NCBI RefSeq assembly: GCF_008642315.1
Contig: NZ_CP029192.1
Coordinates: forward strand, 930,001 to 994,000
Origin: Streptomyces venezuelae
Lineage (GTDB): Bacteria; Actinomycetota; Actinomycetes; Streptomycetales; Streptomycetaceae
Direction of reading: 5' to 3'
Length of the DNA stretch: 64,000 nt
Shown here: positions 56,958 through 64,000 of the stretch, piece by piece
Layout of the letters: each line of letters begins with the position of its first letter
How positions within the stretch are numbered: position 1 is the first letter of the stretch
Notes under the pieces: generated by a model
The model's database searches: none
What the model saw: only the letters and a program-made list of their open reading frames with translations
Told to the model about the DNA's origin: nothing
Translations under genes and position numbers: made by a program

Positions 56958-57203
56958 GTAGGTGGCGAACCACTGCCAGGAGCCCTGCGCGAGTATGGCC
57001 GTCAGCAGGCGGCGAGTGCGATGCCGATGACGCCCGGCTGATCCGATGCGTCCTGACTTCTGGCGCTGTGACCGTCCACGGCCCTCAGCATCCCCGACCG
57101 CGGCCGCACGGGACGGGAGTGACACGTGGTGTGCGGGGGTAGTGCGTGGTGGACCGGTGCGGGAACGGAAGGACCGGTGCGGCCAAGGAAAGGGCGACGA
57201 CGC

Positions 57204-57833
57204 ATGAAAAGTTCCGTCTCCAAGGGCTCCGCGTGGGCGATCCTCGCGCTGAGCGCCGCGTTGGCCTCGACCGCGCTCGGCCCCACGGCGAGCGCGGCGG
57301 CGCCGAGGGACGCGGGCGACGGCACGGCCACGGCGACCACCGCACGCCAACGGGCCTGCCCCGTCGTCTACTTCGACCTGGGCGAGACGCTCGTCCACAC
57401 CGCCGACGACGGCAGCACCACCTATCAGCCAGGCGCCGCCGCCTATCTGCGCGCCCTGCGCGCACGCGGCATCCCGGTCGGCCTGATCACCAACGTGCCG
57501 TCCTCGTGGGGCTCGACCGATGCCGAGCGGGCCGCCCGGCTGCGGCAGGAGGTCGACGCCACGTGGCAGGGGTCGGCGCCCTTCGCCTGGAAGGACTTCG
57601 GCGACCGCGTCCTGACCCCGCGCACCGAGGCGGAGCGCAAACCGGCCCCCGCCCTCTGGCAACGGGCGAAGGCCGGTTCCGGCCACTGCCGGGTCGTCTA
57701 TCAGGCGGAGACCGCCGAGGAGGTCACCGTGGCCTCCTCGCTCGGATTCGTTCCGTACCAGGTCGGACGACCGCACCGACCGGCGTTCCTGCCGGTGGGT
57801 CTGGTGGAGCTGCTGGGCCGGGCTCCCGCCTGA
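57204..57833 (+). CDS. Secreted HAD-like protein with altered nucleophile motif
   Basis: A 209-residue preprotein with a signal peptide (SKGSAWAILALSAALASTAL, ending ASAAA) and a domain resembling haloacid dehalogenase-type phosphatases. The N-terminal motif reads VYFDLGETLVHT, keeping the nucleophile Asp but with Gly-Glu where most have Asp-Gly. GIPVGLITNVPSSW (motif II Thr) and KPAPALWQRAKAG (motif III Lys) follow. Phosphatase activity is therefore uncertain. ATG 57204 follows GGAAAGGG at 57187-57194. Its end overlaps the convergent MFS gene by 110 bases. Confidence 0.65.
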   Translation: MKSSVSKGSAWAILALSAALASTALGPTASAAAPRDAGDGTATATTARQRACPVVYFDLGETLVHTADDGSTTYQPGAAAYLRALRARGIPVGLITNVPSSWGSTDAERAARLRQEVDATWQGSAPFAWKDFGDRVLTPRTEAERKPAPALWQRAKAGSGHCRVVYQAETAEEVTVASSLGFVPYQVGRPHRPAFLPVGLVELLGRAPA

Positions 57834-59067
57834 CCATGCCGCTGCGCAGCAGCAGTTGGAAGACCCCGAGGAGCACCGCCGTGGCGATGGCGCTGTGCCA
57901 CAGCAGGGCGTCCAGGCGCCCGGCGGCGAGGTAGGCGCCCGCGGCGATCGCGGCCAGGGCGCACACCGCGCGGTCCACGATGCTCTCGACGGAGAGCAGC
58001 GTGGCGCGCGGGGCGTCCGCGGGCACCGCGTCGTTCACGAGCTTGCGCTGGATGGGGTACGCGAAGCCGGTCGCGGCGGCGAACACGCAGAGCAGCACGA
58101 CGACGGCCCACGGCCCGCCGAGTGTCATGGCCGCCAGGCTCCCCGCGAGCGCGAGGCTGAGGATGGAGACCCAGGCGACCGGTGGCAGGCGGCGGCTCAG
58201 CCATTGCGGGCGGGCCGAGGCCACCGCTTCCGCCACGGTCATCGCCGCCATCACGCCGCCGTGGGAGGCTTCCGCGATGCCGTGGTCGAGCAGGATCGGC
58301 TGGAAGAGGTTGACCTGGCAGATCCGCGAGAGCGTGAAGATCGCCACGCCCTGCACCATCACCAGGGCCAGCCACCGCGAGGAGGCGACACAGCGCAGCG
58401 CGGTGCCCGCGTCCCGCAGGAACGCGCCGCCCCTGCGCCCTCCCTTCCCCGCTTCCGCGCGGCCGTCCGCCCCGACGATGCGGGGCAGCGCGACGGCGCA
58501 GACGACGGAGCCCGCCGCGCTGGCGGCGCTGAGCACGTAGGGGGTGGGGTGTGCCACGGCCATGAGGGGCCCGACCAGCGGCCAGCACACGACCTTCGCC
58601 ACGAGGCCGAGCGCACGGGCGGTGCCCTCCGCCTTCAGGTAGTGGTCGTCGCACTTCTCGGCGCGCAGTCCGTCGTACAGGTAGGCGCTGGCGGCGCCCG
58701 AGGTGAGGGACCGGCCGGCGGCGATGGCCAGGAAGTGGACGAGGAAGCCGGTGTACGAGGCGCTGACCACCGGTGCCAGGTTGGCCGCCGTCATGACCAC
58801 GGCTCCGGCGCGCAGGCAGTTGCGGGTGCCGATCCGGTCGGCGATCAGTCCGGTGGGGATCTCGAACAGGCAGAAGGCGACGTAGTAGATGCTCTGGATG
58901 CCGAAGATCTGCCCGTCGGAGAGCCCGGCGGCCTTCTGGTAGGCGTAGAACACCGGCATCCACCACAGCAGGTTGAACAGCAGCTGGAAGCCGTAGTTGA
59001 GCCGGATGATGCGGCGGGCGGTGTCCGTGAGGCCGGTGGCCGTCGGCTTTCCCGAGAGCGCCCTCAC
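57724..59067 (-). CDS. MFS transporter of ATP-grasp/dikinase operon
   Basis: The 447-residue membrane protein has about twelve helices and typical MFS loops: FEIPTGLIADRIGTRNCLRA after helix 2 and the second-half YPIQRKLVNDAVPADAPRAT. It begins LSGKPTATGLTDTARRIIRL and ends in a Pro/Arg-rich tail. GTG 59067 overlaps the TGA of the dikinase-like gene (GTGA), so the three genes form one coupled operon. Most likely it exports the operon's product or imports its substrate. The C-terminal 110 bases overlap a convergent gene. Confidence 0.82.
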   Translation of the reverse strand: MRALSGKPTATGLTDTARRIIRLNYGFQLLFNLLWWMPVFYAYQKAAGLSDGQIFGIQSIYYVAFCLFEIPTGLIADRIGTRNCLRAGAVVMTAANLAPVVSASYTGFLVHFLAIAAGRSLTSGAASAYLYDGLRAEKCDDHYLKAEGTARALGLVAKVVCWPLVGPLMAVAHPTPYVLSAASAAGSVVCAVALPRIVGADGRAEAGKGGRRGGAFLRDAGTALRCVASSRWLALVMVQGVAIFTLSRICQVNLFQPILLDHGIAEASHGGVMAAMTVAEAVASARPQWLSRRLPPVAWVSILSLALAGSLAAMTLGGPWAVVVLLCVFAAATGFAYPIQRKLVNDAVPADAPRATLLSVESIVDRAVCALAAIAAGAYLAAGRLDALLWHSAIATAVLLGVFQLLLRSGMVRREPGPAAPPDPPAGTPVGAVVRPGTERIRARRPR

Positions 59068-61082
59068 AGCGCGTAAGGGCGGATCTGGACCAGCCGGAAG
59101 TCGCCCCGGTCGGTCATCAGCCACTCGATGTCCAGCGGCCTGTCCACGTCGTCGGCGCTGAAGTGGGACTGCAGGAGCCGCCCGGTCAGGGACAGGTCGG
59201 CGAGCCGGGCGCGGGTCGCGGCGGAGAGTCCGTCGCCCCAGGAACCGAGCGCGACGGTGCGGCCGCCGCCCTCCACGGTGTTGTACAGGTACTGCTGCGG
59301 CAGGACCGAGCCCTCGACGACCTGCTCCGGGGAGCCGGGCGAACAGTTGAGGTAGACGTTGCGGAAGTCCTCGCGTCGGGTCGGGTTGCAGGTCACCAGG
59401 ACGCCGCCGAGCGAGGCGGGGACGTACTCCTGGATGATGACACCCATGTACGTGTCGTCCAGCGAGATGCCGACCTCGTGGCGCAGGCGCACGCTGCGCG
59501 GCGAGAGCAGCGAGGCCCACACCTGGCGTACGGCGTCCAGGAGTTCGCCGGTGCCGTGGACGGTCGTGACGGAGTCGTAGACACCGGCGGCGGAGAAGCC
59601 CGGCAGGTCCTCCGCGTTGGAAGACGAGCGCACCACGAGGCGGCCGCCGGAGTCGGCGGGGAAGGCCTGGCCGATCTGCCGGGTGACCGACTCGGGGAGG
59701 GGGGTCTGCCGGATCAGGTGCTGGAGTTGCAGGCAGAGCGAATCCAGGACGTCGGTGGCGTCGAGTTCGAGTGCCATCTTGAGCTTGCCGATGCCCTGTT
59801 GCAGGACGGTGGACGAGGCGAGGAAGTTCTGCTGGAGCGCGAAGGGCAGCGCGACGCCGTTCGGGGCGCTGACCGATGCGGCGACGAACTCGGCTGCTGC
59901 GGCGCGCAGTTGACCGTCGACCGGGGCAGCGGCGTGTAGGCCGCCGAGGCCGAGGCGGGCCGCGAGGTGCCCGTGGAGGTTCTCGCGCGGAGGGCGCGGC
60001 CTGCCGTAGAACGCCGTCAGGTCGGCGGTGCGGCTGTCGAGCACGTGGTGCAGCTCGCCGAGGTTGGCCGCCTTGGTGCCGTAGCGGTCGCGGTCGGTGC
60101 TGCGCAGCCGGTGCAGGGCCAGCACGGGGGCGTCTTCGAGGAGCGGCGGTTCGAGGCGGATGCGCTGCTGGTGCCAGGCGGGGGCCTGCAACTCGGGTGC
60201 GTGGTCCAGCCGTTCGAGGGATATCTCGTCCTCGCGGACCCGGTAGCGCACCCACGCCCCGTCCAGGCCGTCCTTCTCGACGAGCTGTTCCAGGTCGCGC
60301 ACGATCGCGTTGGGGATGCCCCAGCCGGAGGCGAGGACGTTGGTATGGGAGAGCGGGGTGATCGGCGCGGTGTTGAGGAACCCGGCCACCCGGGGCACGT
60401 CGTCGGGCAGACAGGGCATGGCCACGATGTCCGCCCAGCCGAGCCCGGCCTCCTGCGCGAGGTACTCGTCGTGCGTGCGGAAGAACCGCAGCCTGCCGGT
60501 CGCCTCGCCGGGGTTGAGCGGGGTGCGGGCGCGGGTGCCGAAGAGTTCGTGGCTGAGGATGCGCGGCACGCTCTGCTCGCTGATCGCCGCGAGTGCCTCT
60601 TCCTGCCCGTGGTTGGCGGGCTTCAGGAGCAGCGGCAGCCGGCCGTCGACGCGGGCGCGCACGAACTCGTAGAAGAAGGACAGCAGTTCGCCGTGCATGG
60701 TGTCGGCTTCGGTCGTCTCCAGGACGAGGAAGGTGCGTTCGCGGCCTTCGGCGTCTTCGTCGGTGTGCAGGGAGAGCACACCGAGGAGGAAACGGCGTTC
60801 GGGGTCCATGTAGACGGAGGCGTTGAACGCGTCGAGTTCCGCGTCGAGCGCGGTGAGGTCCATGCCGAGGACGCGGGTGGCGATGTAGTTGACGTGGAAG
60901 GGGTGTGCGGCGGTGTCGAGGAGGTGCCAGGTGTTCTCGGCGCGGTCGACGACGACTTTCAGGTACGGGTGTCCCGCCAGGACCCCGGAGAGGGTGCGGA
61001 AGAGCGGCAGGGAGAGGTTCTCGCCGACGACCGTGCGGTCCGTGGCCGGTTCGGCGGGGCCGGTGAGCAGTTGGGCGGTCAT
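59064..61082 (-). CDS. PEP-synthase-like dikinase with permuted domain order
   Basis: A 672-residue protein. Residues about 185-260 resemble the swivelling phosphohistidine domain (PGEATGRLRFF, ITPLSHTNVLASGWGIPNA, His246). Residues about 330-670 are the PEP/pyruvate-binding ATP-grasp domain (YGTKAANLGEL, VVRSSSNAEDLPGFSAAGVY, YMGVIIQEYVPASLGGVLVT, ending in FRLVQIRPYAL). In PEP synthase and rifampin phosphotransferase the ATP domain comes first, so the order is inverted, as in glucan water dikinases. No PEP/pyruvate TIM-barrel follows, so the acceptor is unknown. ATG 61082 overlaps the ATP-grasp stop. Confidence 0.78.
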   Translation of the reverse strand: MTAQLLTGPAEPATDRTVVGENLSLPLFRTLSGVLAGHPYLKVVVDRAENTWHLLDTAAHPFHVNYIATRVLGMDLTALDAELDAFNASVYMDPERRFLLGVLSLHTDEDAEGRERTFLVLETTEADTMHGELLSFFYEFVRARVDGRLPLLLKPANHGQEEALAAISEQSVPRILSHELFGTRARTPLNPGEATGRLRFFRTHDEYLAQEAGLGWADIVAMPCLPDDVPRVAGFLNTAPITPLSHTNVLASGWGIPNAIVRDLEQLVEKDGLDGAWVRYRVREDEISLERLDHAPELQAPAWHQQRIRLEPPLLEDAPVLALHRLRSTDRDRYGTKAANLGELHHVLDSRTADLTAFYGRPRPPRENLHGHLAARLGLGGLHAAAPVDGQLRAAAAEFVAASVSAPNGVALPFALQQNFLASSTVLQQGIGKLKMALELDATDVLDSLCLQLQHLIRQTPLPESVTRQIGQAFPADSGGRLVVRSSSNAEDLPGFSAAGVYDSVTTVHGTGELLDAVRQVWASLLSPRSVRLRHEVGISLDDTYMGVIIQEYVPASLGGVLVTCNPTRREDFRNVYLNCSPGSPEQVVEGSVLPQQYLYNTVEGGGRTVALGSWGDGLSAATRARLADLSLTGRLLQSHFSADDVDRPLDIEWLMTDRGDFRLVQIRPYAL

Positions 61083-62452
61083 GCCGGGACCTCCTCGGGC
61101 CGGGCGGCGGGCAGCACCTGGGGCAGGGCGTCGACCAGGGCCTCGAAGTCGCGGAGCACGGTCCGCGGGGTGGTGGCGGAGAGCAGGCACAGGGCGGCCA
61201 TGGTGTTGGCGCCCGCGGCCGGGTCGTACACCGGCACGACGCTGCCGTCGGCGAGGGAACTCTCCGGGACCACGAACAGCTCGCTGCCCAGGCTCAGGGA
61301 CACGTCCGCGGTCACGGACGGGAAGTCCCAGACCTTGCGGCCGCGCCAGGCCTCCCCGTCCCCGTCGACGGCGAGGACGACGAGGGAGCCCGCCGCGCCG
61401 CGCGCCCGATCCGGGGTGAGGGCCTGCTCGGGCCAGTCCACGGTCCGTCCTACGAGGTGGTCGACGAGCATGCCGACGAGGTCGAGGCCGAAGACCTCCT
61501 CGATCTGCGGCACGGTCATCGCGCCGCCGAACCGGGCGGCCGTCTCGATCAGCCACATGCGGCCGTCGGCGCCGAGCTTGATCTCCGTGTGCGTCCCGCA
61601 GTCGCGCAGGCCGAGCGCGTCGACCGCGCGCCGGGCCAGGTCCACGATCCGGTCCTGCGCGTCCTGGCCGAGAAGGGCGGGGGTGATGCTCGCGCGTTCG
61701 GTGAACGGCTCGACGGTCGGCATGCGGCCGCTGATGCAGACCGGGTGGAAGGTGCCGTCCGCGACGACGCCCTCGACACTCACGTAGTCGCCCCAGCCCG
61801 GCTCGTCGAACCAGTCCGTCGCGGTGCCCGTGACGATCTGCTCGACGACGAAGTCCGCGTCGGCCTCGGCGACATGCAGCTCCGCGAACCCCAACTGGGC
61901 CGACTCGGCCATCACTTCACGGGAGCGGGTCCAGGCGGCGGGGACCTCGCGCGGGTCGCGGATGATCTGGTGCGCGGTGGACCCGGCGCTCCAGGCCGCC
62001 TTGAGGAGCAGCGGCCCGGGCAGCTCGCGGGCCGCCGCACGCAGATCCGCTTCCGTGCCGACGGGCCGGAACTCGGGCTGCGGAAGCCCGTGTCGGTGCC
62101 AGGTGTGCCGCATGAGCCGCTTGTCACGGGCGAGCGCGGCGGCATCGCCGGCCCCCGCGAGACCGAGCGCCTCGCAGGCCTCGGCGACGGCCACGACCGC
62201 GTACTCGGAGAAGGTGAGCACCGCGTCCGCGCCGACGGCCTCGGCCCGCTCGACGATCAGGGAGACCAGGTCGGAGCGGTGTGTGTCGTCGGGCGTGACG
62301 ACCGACGCGCACAGTCTCCGGGCGGGCCCCGCCACGGCGGGAGGCAGAGCGCTGAGCGCCAGCAGGTGCACTTCCGCCCTCGCGGCCGTCCGGGACAGGA
62401 CGTGCCCGAGGGGCGGACCGCCCTTGGCATGCACTAACAGCACCTTGCTCAC
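61079..62452 (-). CDS. ATP-grasp ligase with TTA codon
   Basis: A 457-residue ATP-grasp protein of the carbamoyl-phosphate-synthase/D-Ala-D-Ala-like superfamily. It starts SKVLLVHAKGGPPLGHVLSR; the central ALARDKRLMRHTWHRHGLPQ precedes the ATP lid; GPLLLKAAWSAG binds nucleotide, and GTHTEIKLGADGRMWLIETA has metal ligands (Glu, Asn/Glu). Such enzymes join a carboxylate to an amine or thiol. GTG 62452 fits; codon 6 is TTA (62437-62435), suggesting bldA control. Coupled to the dikinase gene by ATGA overlap. Confidence 0.85.
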   Translation of the reverse strand: MSKVLLVHAKGGPPLGHVLSRTAARAEVHLLALSALPPAVAGPARRLCASVVTPDDTHRSDLVSLIVERAEAVGADAVLTFSEYAVVAVAEACEALGLAGAGDAAALARDKRLMRHTWHRHGLPQPEFRPVGTEADLRAAARELPGPLLLKAAWSAGSTAHQIIRDPREVPAAWTRSREVMAESAQLGFAELHVAEADADFVVEQIVTGTATDWFDEPGWGDYVSVEGVVADGTFHPVCISGRMPTVEPFTERASITPALLGQDAQDRIVDLARRAVDALGLRDCGTHTEIKLGADGRMWLIETAARFGGAMTVPQIEEVFGLDLVGMLVDHLVGRTVDWPEQALTPDRARGAAGSLVVLAVDGDGEAWRGRKVWDFPSVTADVSLSLGSELFVVPESSLADGSVVPVYDPAAGANTMAALCLLSATTPRTVLRDFEALVDALPQVLPAARPEEVPA

Positions 62453-62594
62453 GGAAGTTCGTCTCCATTCGTCGTTCGTCGCCTTGATTCGGGCCACCTC
62501 GGGCGGAATGCCCGGGCCCTGTATGGCGGGGCGTGTTCACCCGCTCACTCAAGGGGACCAAACCCGGGATGTCCGCAACGACCCAGCGGGCTCC

Positions 62595-62622
62595 GGGGAC
62601 TCAGGCAAATGCCTGAGTCCCC
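62595..62622. promoter_or_regulatory. 28-base palindrome between ATP-grasp operon and PAS-LuxR gene
   Basis: GGGGACTCAGGCA and its exact complement flank AA, a 13-base dyad arm. The core CTCAGGCA-AA-TGCCTGAG resembles in style the operators of PAS-LuxR activators (PimM-type CTVGGGAWWTCCCBAG), though not identical. It is the best operator for the adjacent PAS-LuxR protein. As RNA it would also be a hairpin. Confidence 0.7.
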
Positions 62623-62638
62623 GCCGAAGCACTTCGGC
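62623..62638. promoter_or_regulatory. Second palindrome, abutting the first
   Basis: GCCGAAG-CA-CTTCGGC is a perfect 16-base dyad that begins right after the preceding 28-base palindrome ends. The tandem arrangement suggests either two regulator sites or a site plus a second factor. Confidence 0.6.
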
Positions 62639-62725
62639 CGAGAAACGGGCATGTGCGAGCCGAGAGCGGGATAGCCAGTGCCGTGTGACTGAGCGTCAGC
62701 CAGTCGTATACGGACGGAGACCGCT

Positions 62726-63763
62726 GTGGACGATTCCACGTTCAAGGAACTGAGCAGGACCGGGACCCCCGGCAGATACGCGGCCTTCGCAGACCTCGTG
62801 GACCTCGCCCCCGCCGCCGCGTTCATACGGGACAGCGACGGCCGCTACCTGTGGGCCAACCACGCCTACGCGCACCTCTACGGCACGGTCCCGGAGCAGG
62901 TGATCGGCAAGTACATCGAGGACCTCGACGAGCCCGCGGACGCCGAGCAGTTCCGCGCCCTCGACCAGGAGATCCTCGGCCGCGGCACACCGGTGCGGCA
63001 CACCCTCGGCTACCGGCGCCCGGACGGCAGCGCGGGCCGGGCGGTGGGCCACCGCTTTCCCGTCCGGGAGAACGCGCGGACCTGCGTCGCCGGGATCTAC
63101 GTGGACGTCACGGACCATCTGCGCGCCACCGTCCAGTGGCAGGAGGCCGAGGAGAACCTGCAGGCCCTGCGCGACCACAGCGGCCTGCCCTGCGCGTTGC
63201 TCTCCGCGAACGGGCGGGTGCTGGAGGCGAGCGCGGCCGCGGCGGAACTGTTCCAGGTCAGCCCGCACGACCTGGTGGGCCGCCGCGCGCACACGCTCCT
63301 GGCACCCGAACCCGACCTCGACCGCCTGCACCGCCGCTGGAACGGCCTGATATCCCGCCGCACGAGACGGGTGGAGACGTCCGCGGTACTCGTGGACGCG
63401 CACGGCCTGCAGCGCCGTGCACAGCTCCACCTCACATCGATCGGCCACTCGGCGGCGCGGGCGCGGCACGTGTGGGCCGTGGTCACGCATCAGAGCCTCG
63501 CCCACGAGGCGCACCCGGCGCTGACCGCCGCGCAGGTCCGCATCCTCTCTCTCCTCGCGGAGGGCAGCAGCAACGGCGACATCGCCACGTCACTGCACCT
63601 GTCACGCCAGACGGTCGACTACCACTTGAGTCGGCTGCGACACCTCCTGGGCGCGGCGACCCGCCCGGCCCTGGTCGCCCGCGCCTACGTCCTCGGCATC
63701 CTGGCCCCCCGCGCGTGGCCGCCGCGCTCGGCGACGGCGGCGCATCCGCTCAGCACGGTCTGA
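62726..63763 (+). CDS. PAS/PAS/LuxR transcriptional regulator
   Basis: A 345-residue regulator with two PAS-like domains and a LuxR HTH. First PAS, residues about 20-130: AAFIRDSDGRYLWANHAYAH, then YGTVPEQVIGKYIEDL. Second, about 150-255: CALLSANGRVLEASAAAAEL. The C-terminal LuxR helix-turn-helix spans about 265-330 (LTAAQVRILSLLAEGSSNGD, IATSLHLSRQTVDYHLSRLR). PAS-LuxR regulators such as PimM activate antibiotic clusters. GTG 62726 has GGAG seven bases upstream. It diverges from the ATP-grasp operon, which it likely controls. Confidence 0.88.
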   Translation: MDDSTFKELSRTGTPGRYAAFADLVDLAPAAAFIRDSDGRYLWANHAYAHLYGTVPEQVIGKYIEDLDEPADAEQFRALDQEILGRGTPVRHTLGYRRPDGSAGRAVGHRFPVRENARTCVAGIYVDVTDHLRATVQWQEAEENLQALRDHSGLPCALLSANGRVLEASAAAAELFQVSPHDLVGRRAHTLLAPEPDLDRLHRRWNGLISRRTRRVETSAVLVDAHGLQRRAQLHLTSIGHSAARARHVWAVVTHQSLAHEAHPALTAAQVRILSLLAEGSSNGDIATSLHLSRQTVDYHLSRLRHLLGAATRPALVARAYVLGILAPRAWPPRSATAAHPLSTV

Positions 63764-63775
63764 ACCAGGCGCTCC

Positions 63776-64000
63776 TCAGCGAATGTTGACGTCGATGCAC
63801 GCGTAGAAGGCGTTGGACGTGTCCCCGATGTTCCACACCGCGAGGACCTTGTGCCTGCCGGTGAAGTTCCCGAGGTTCACCTGGTGCGAGACGGTCGCCG
63901 GGGGCTGCTGGTTGTGGCCGTCGACCGTCGCGACCTTCGTGCCGTCGACGAAGTACTCGTAGTTCGCGGTGCGGTGCCGCGCGGTGAACGTCCACGTGAA
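63776..64000 (-). CDS. AA10 lytic polysaccharide monooxygenase, C-terminal part
   Basis: The last 225 bases hold the 3' end of a minus-strand gene whose 5' part lies beyond the window. The translation contains YEYFVDGTKVATVDGHNQQP, ATVSHQVNLGNFTGRHKVLA and VWNIGDTSNAFYACIDVNI before the stop. This matches the C-terminal half of AA10 (CBM33) copper monooxygenases that cleave chitin or cellulose oxidatively. The copper-binding N-terminal His is outside the window. Convergent with the PAS-LuxR gene, 12 bases apart. Confidence 0.87.
   Translation of the reverse strand, partial: FTWTFTARHRTANYEYFVDGTKVATVDGHNQQPPATVSHQVNLGNFTGRHKVLAVWNIGDTSNAFYACIDVNIR

Overview
The window is about 72% GC with long overlapping reading frames, GTG starts, stop-start gene overlaps and several typical actinomycete families: a conservon, S-adenosyl methyltransferase DUF574, an SPW-repeat protein, DUF6479, DUF6766, an ECF42-type sigma factor and a F420-type oxidoreductase. 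This points to a Streptomyces chromosome, probably an accessory-rich arm-proximal segment rather than a core region. No rRNA, tRNA, CRISPR array, insertion sequence or prophage was seen.

Layout. 0.6-10.3 kb: nitronate monooxygenase followed by decayed SDR and nitroreductase relics, an NCS1 nucleobase-type permease divergent from a TetR regulator, an amidohydrolase, a secreted vanadium-haloperoxidase-like protein and an MBL-fold hydrolase. 10.3-17 kb: a regulator cluster (MmyB-type HTH, IclR-type, stand-alone MmyB domain), a lipoprotein, a secreted I36-type inhibitor, an AraC regulator with a TTA codon and a DUF574 methyltransferase. 17-29 kb: LysR/quinone oxidoreductase divergent pair, YwqG-like protein, Phd-like fusion plus DinB operon, MerR/MFS efflux operon, CBS protein, ECF42-type sigma with its YCII partner, SPW membrane protein and topoisomerase IB. 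29-37 kb: Tat-exported phosphoesterase, an ABC exporter behind a SoxR-type promoter, GNAT, a CynX-like MFS with its FadR regulator, and a GH19 chitinase with DasR-like sites. 37-50 kb: TetR with three identical operators, an NTF2-like protein, aldehyde dehydrogenase, an operon of methyltransferase, CDGSH protein and iron-binding redox enzyme, small membrane and lipoprotein genes, LLM oxidoreductase, YbdK ligase, class V aminotransferase, YCII and GNAT. 51-57 kb: a complete conservon (cvnABCD) with two cytochromes P450, the first lacking the usual ExxR motif.

The right end (57.7-63.8 kb) holds the most interesting unit. Three overlapping minus-strand genes encode an ATP-grasp ligase (with a TTA codon near its start), a PEP-synthase-like dikinase whose phosphohistidine domain lies before the ATP-binding domain, and an MFS transporter. 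A PAS/PAS/LuxR regulator diverges from them, and two adjacent palindromes fill the shared promoter region. This looks like a small bldA-dependent biosynthetic or modification and export operon of unknown product. The final bases hold the C-terminal end of an AA10 chitin-active oxygenase.

Starts were chosen from ribosome-binding sites, overlaps and family conventions. Functions are assigned from recognised sequence motifs without database searches.
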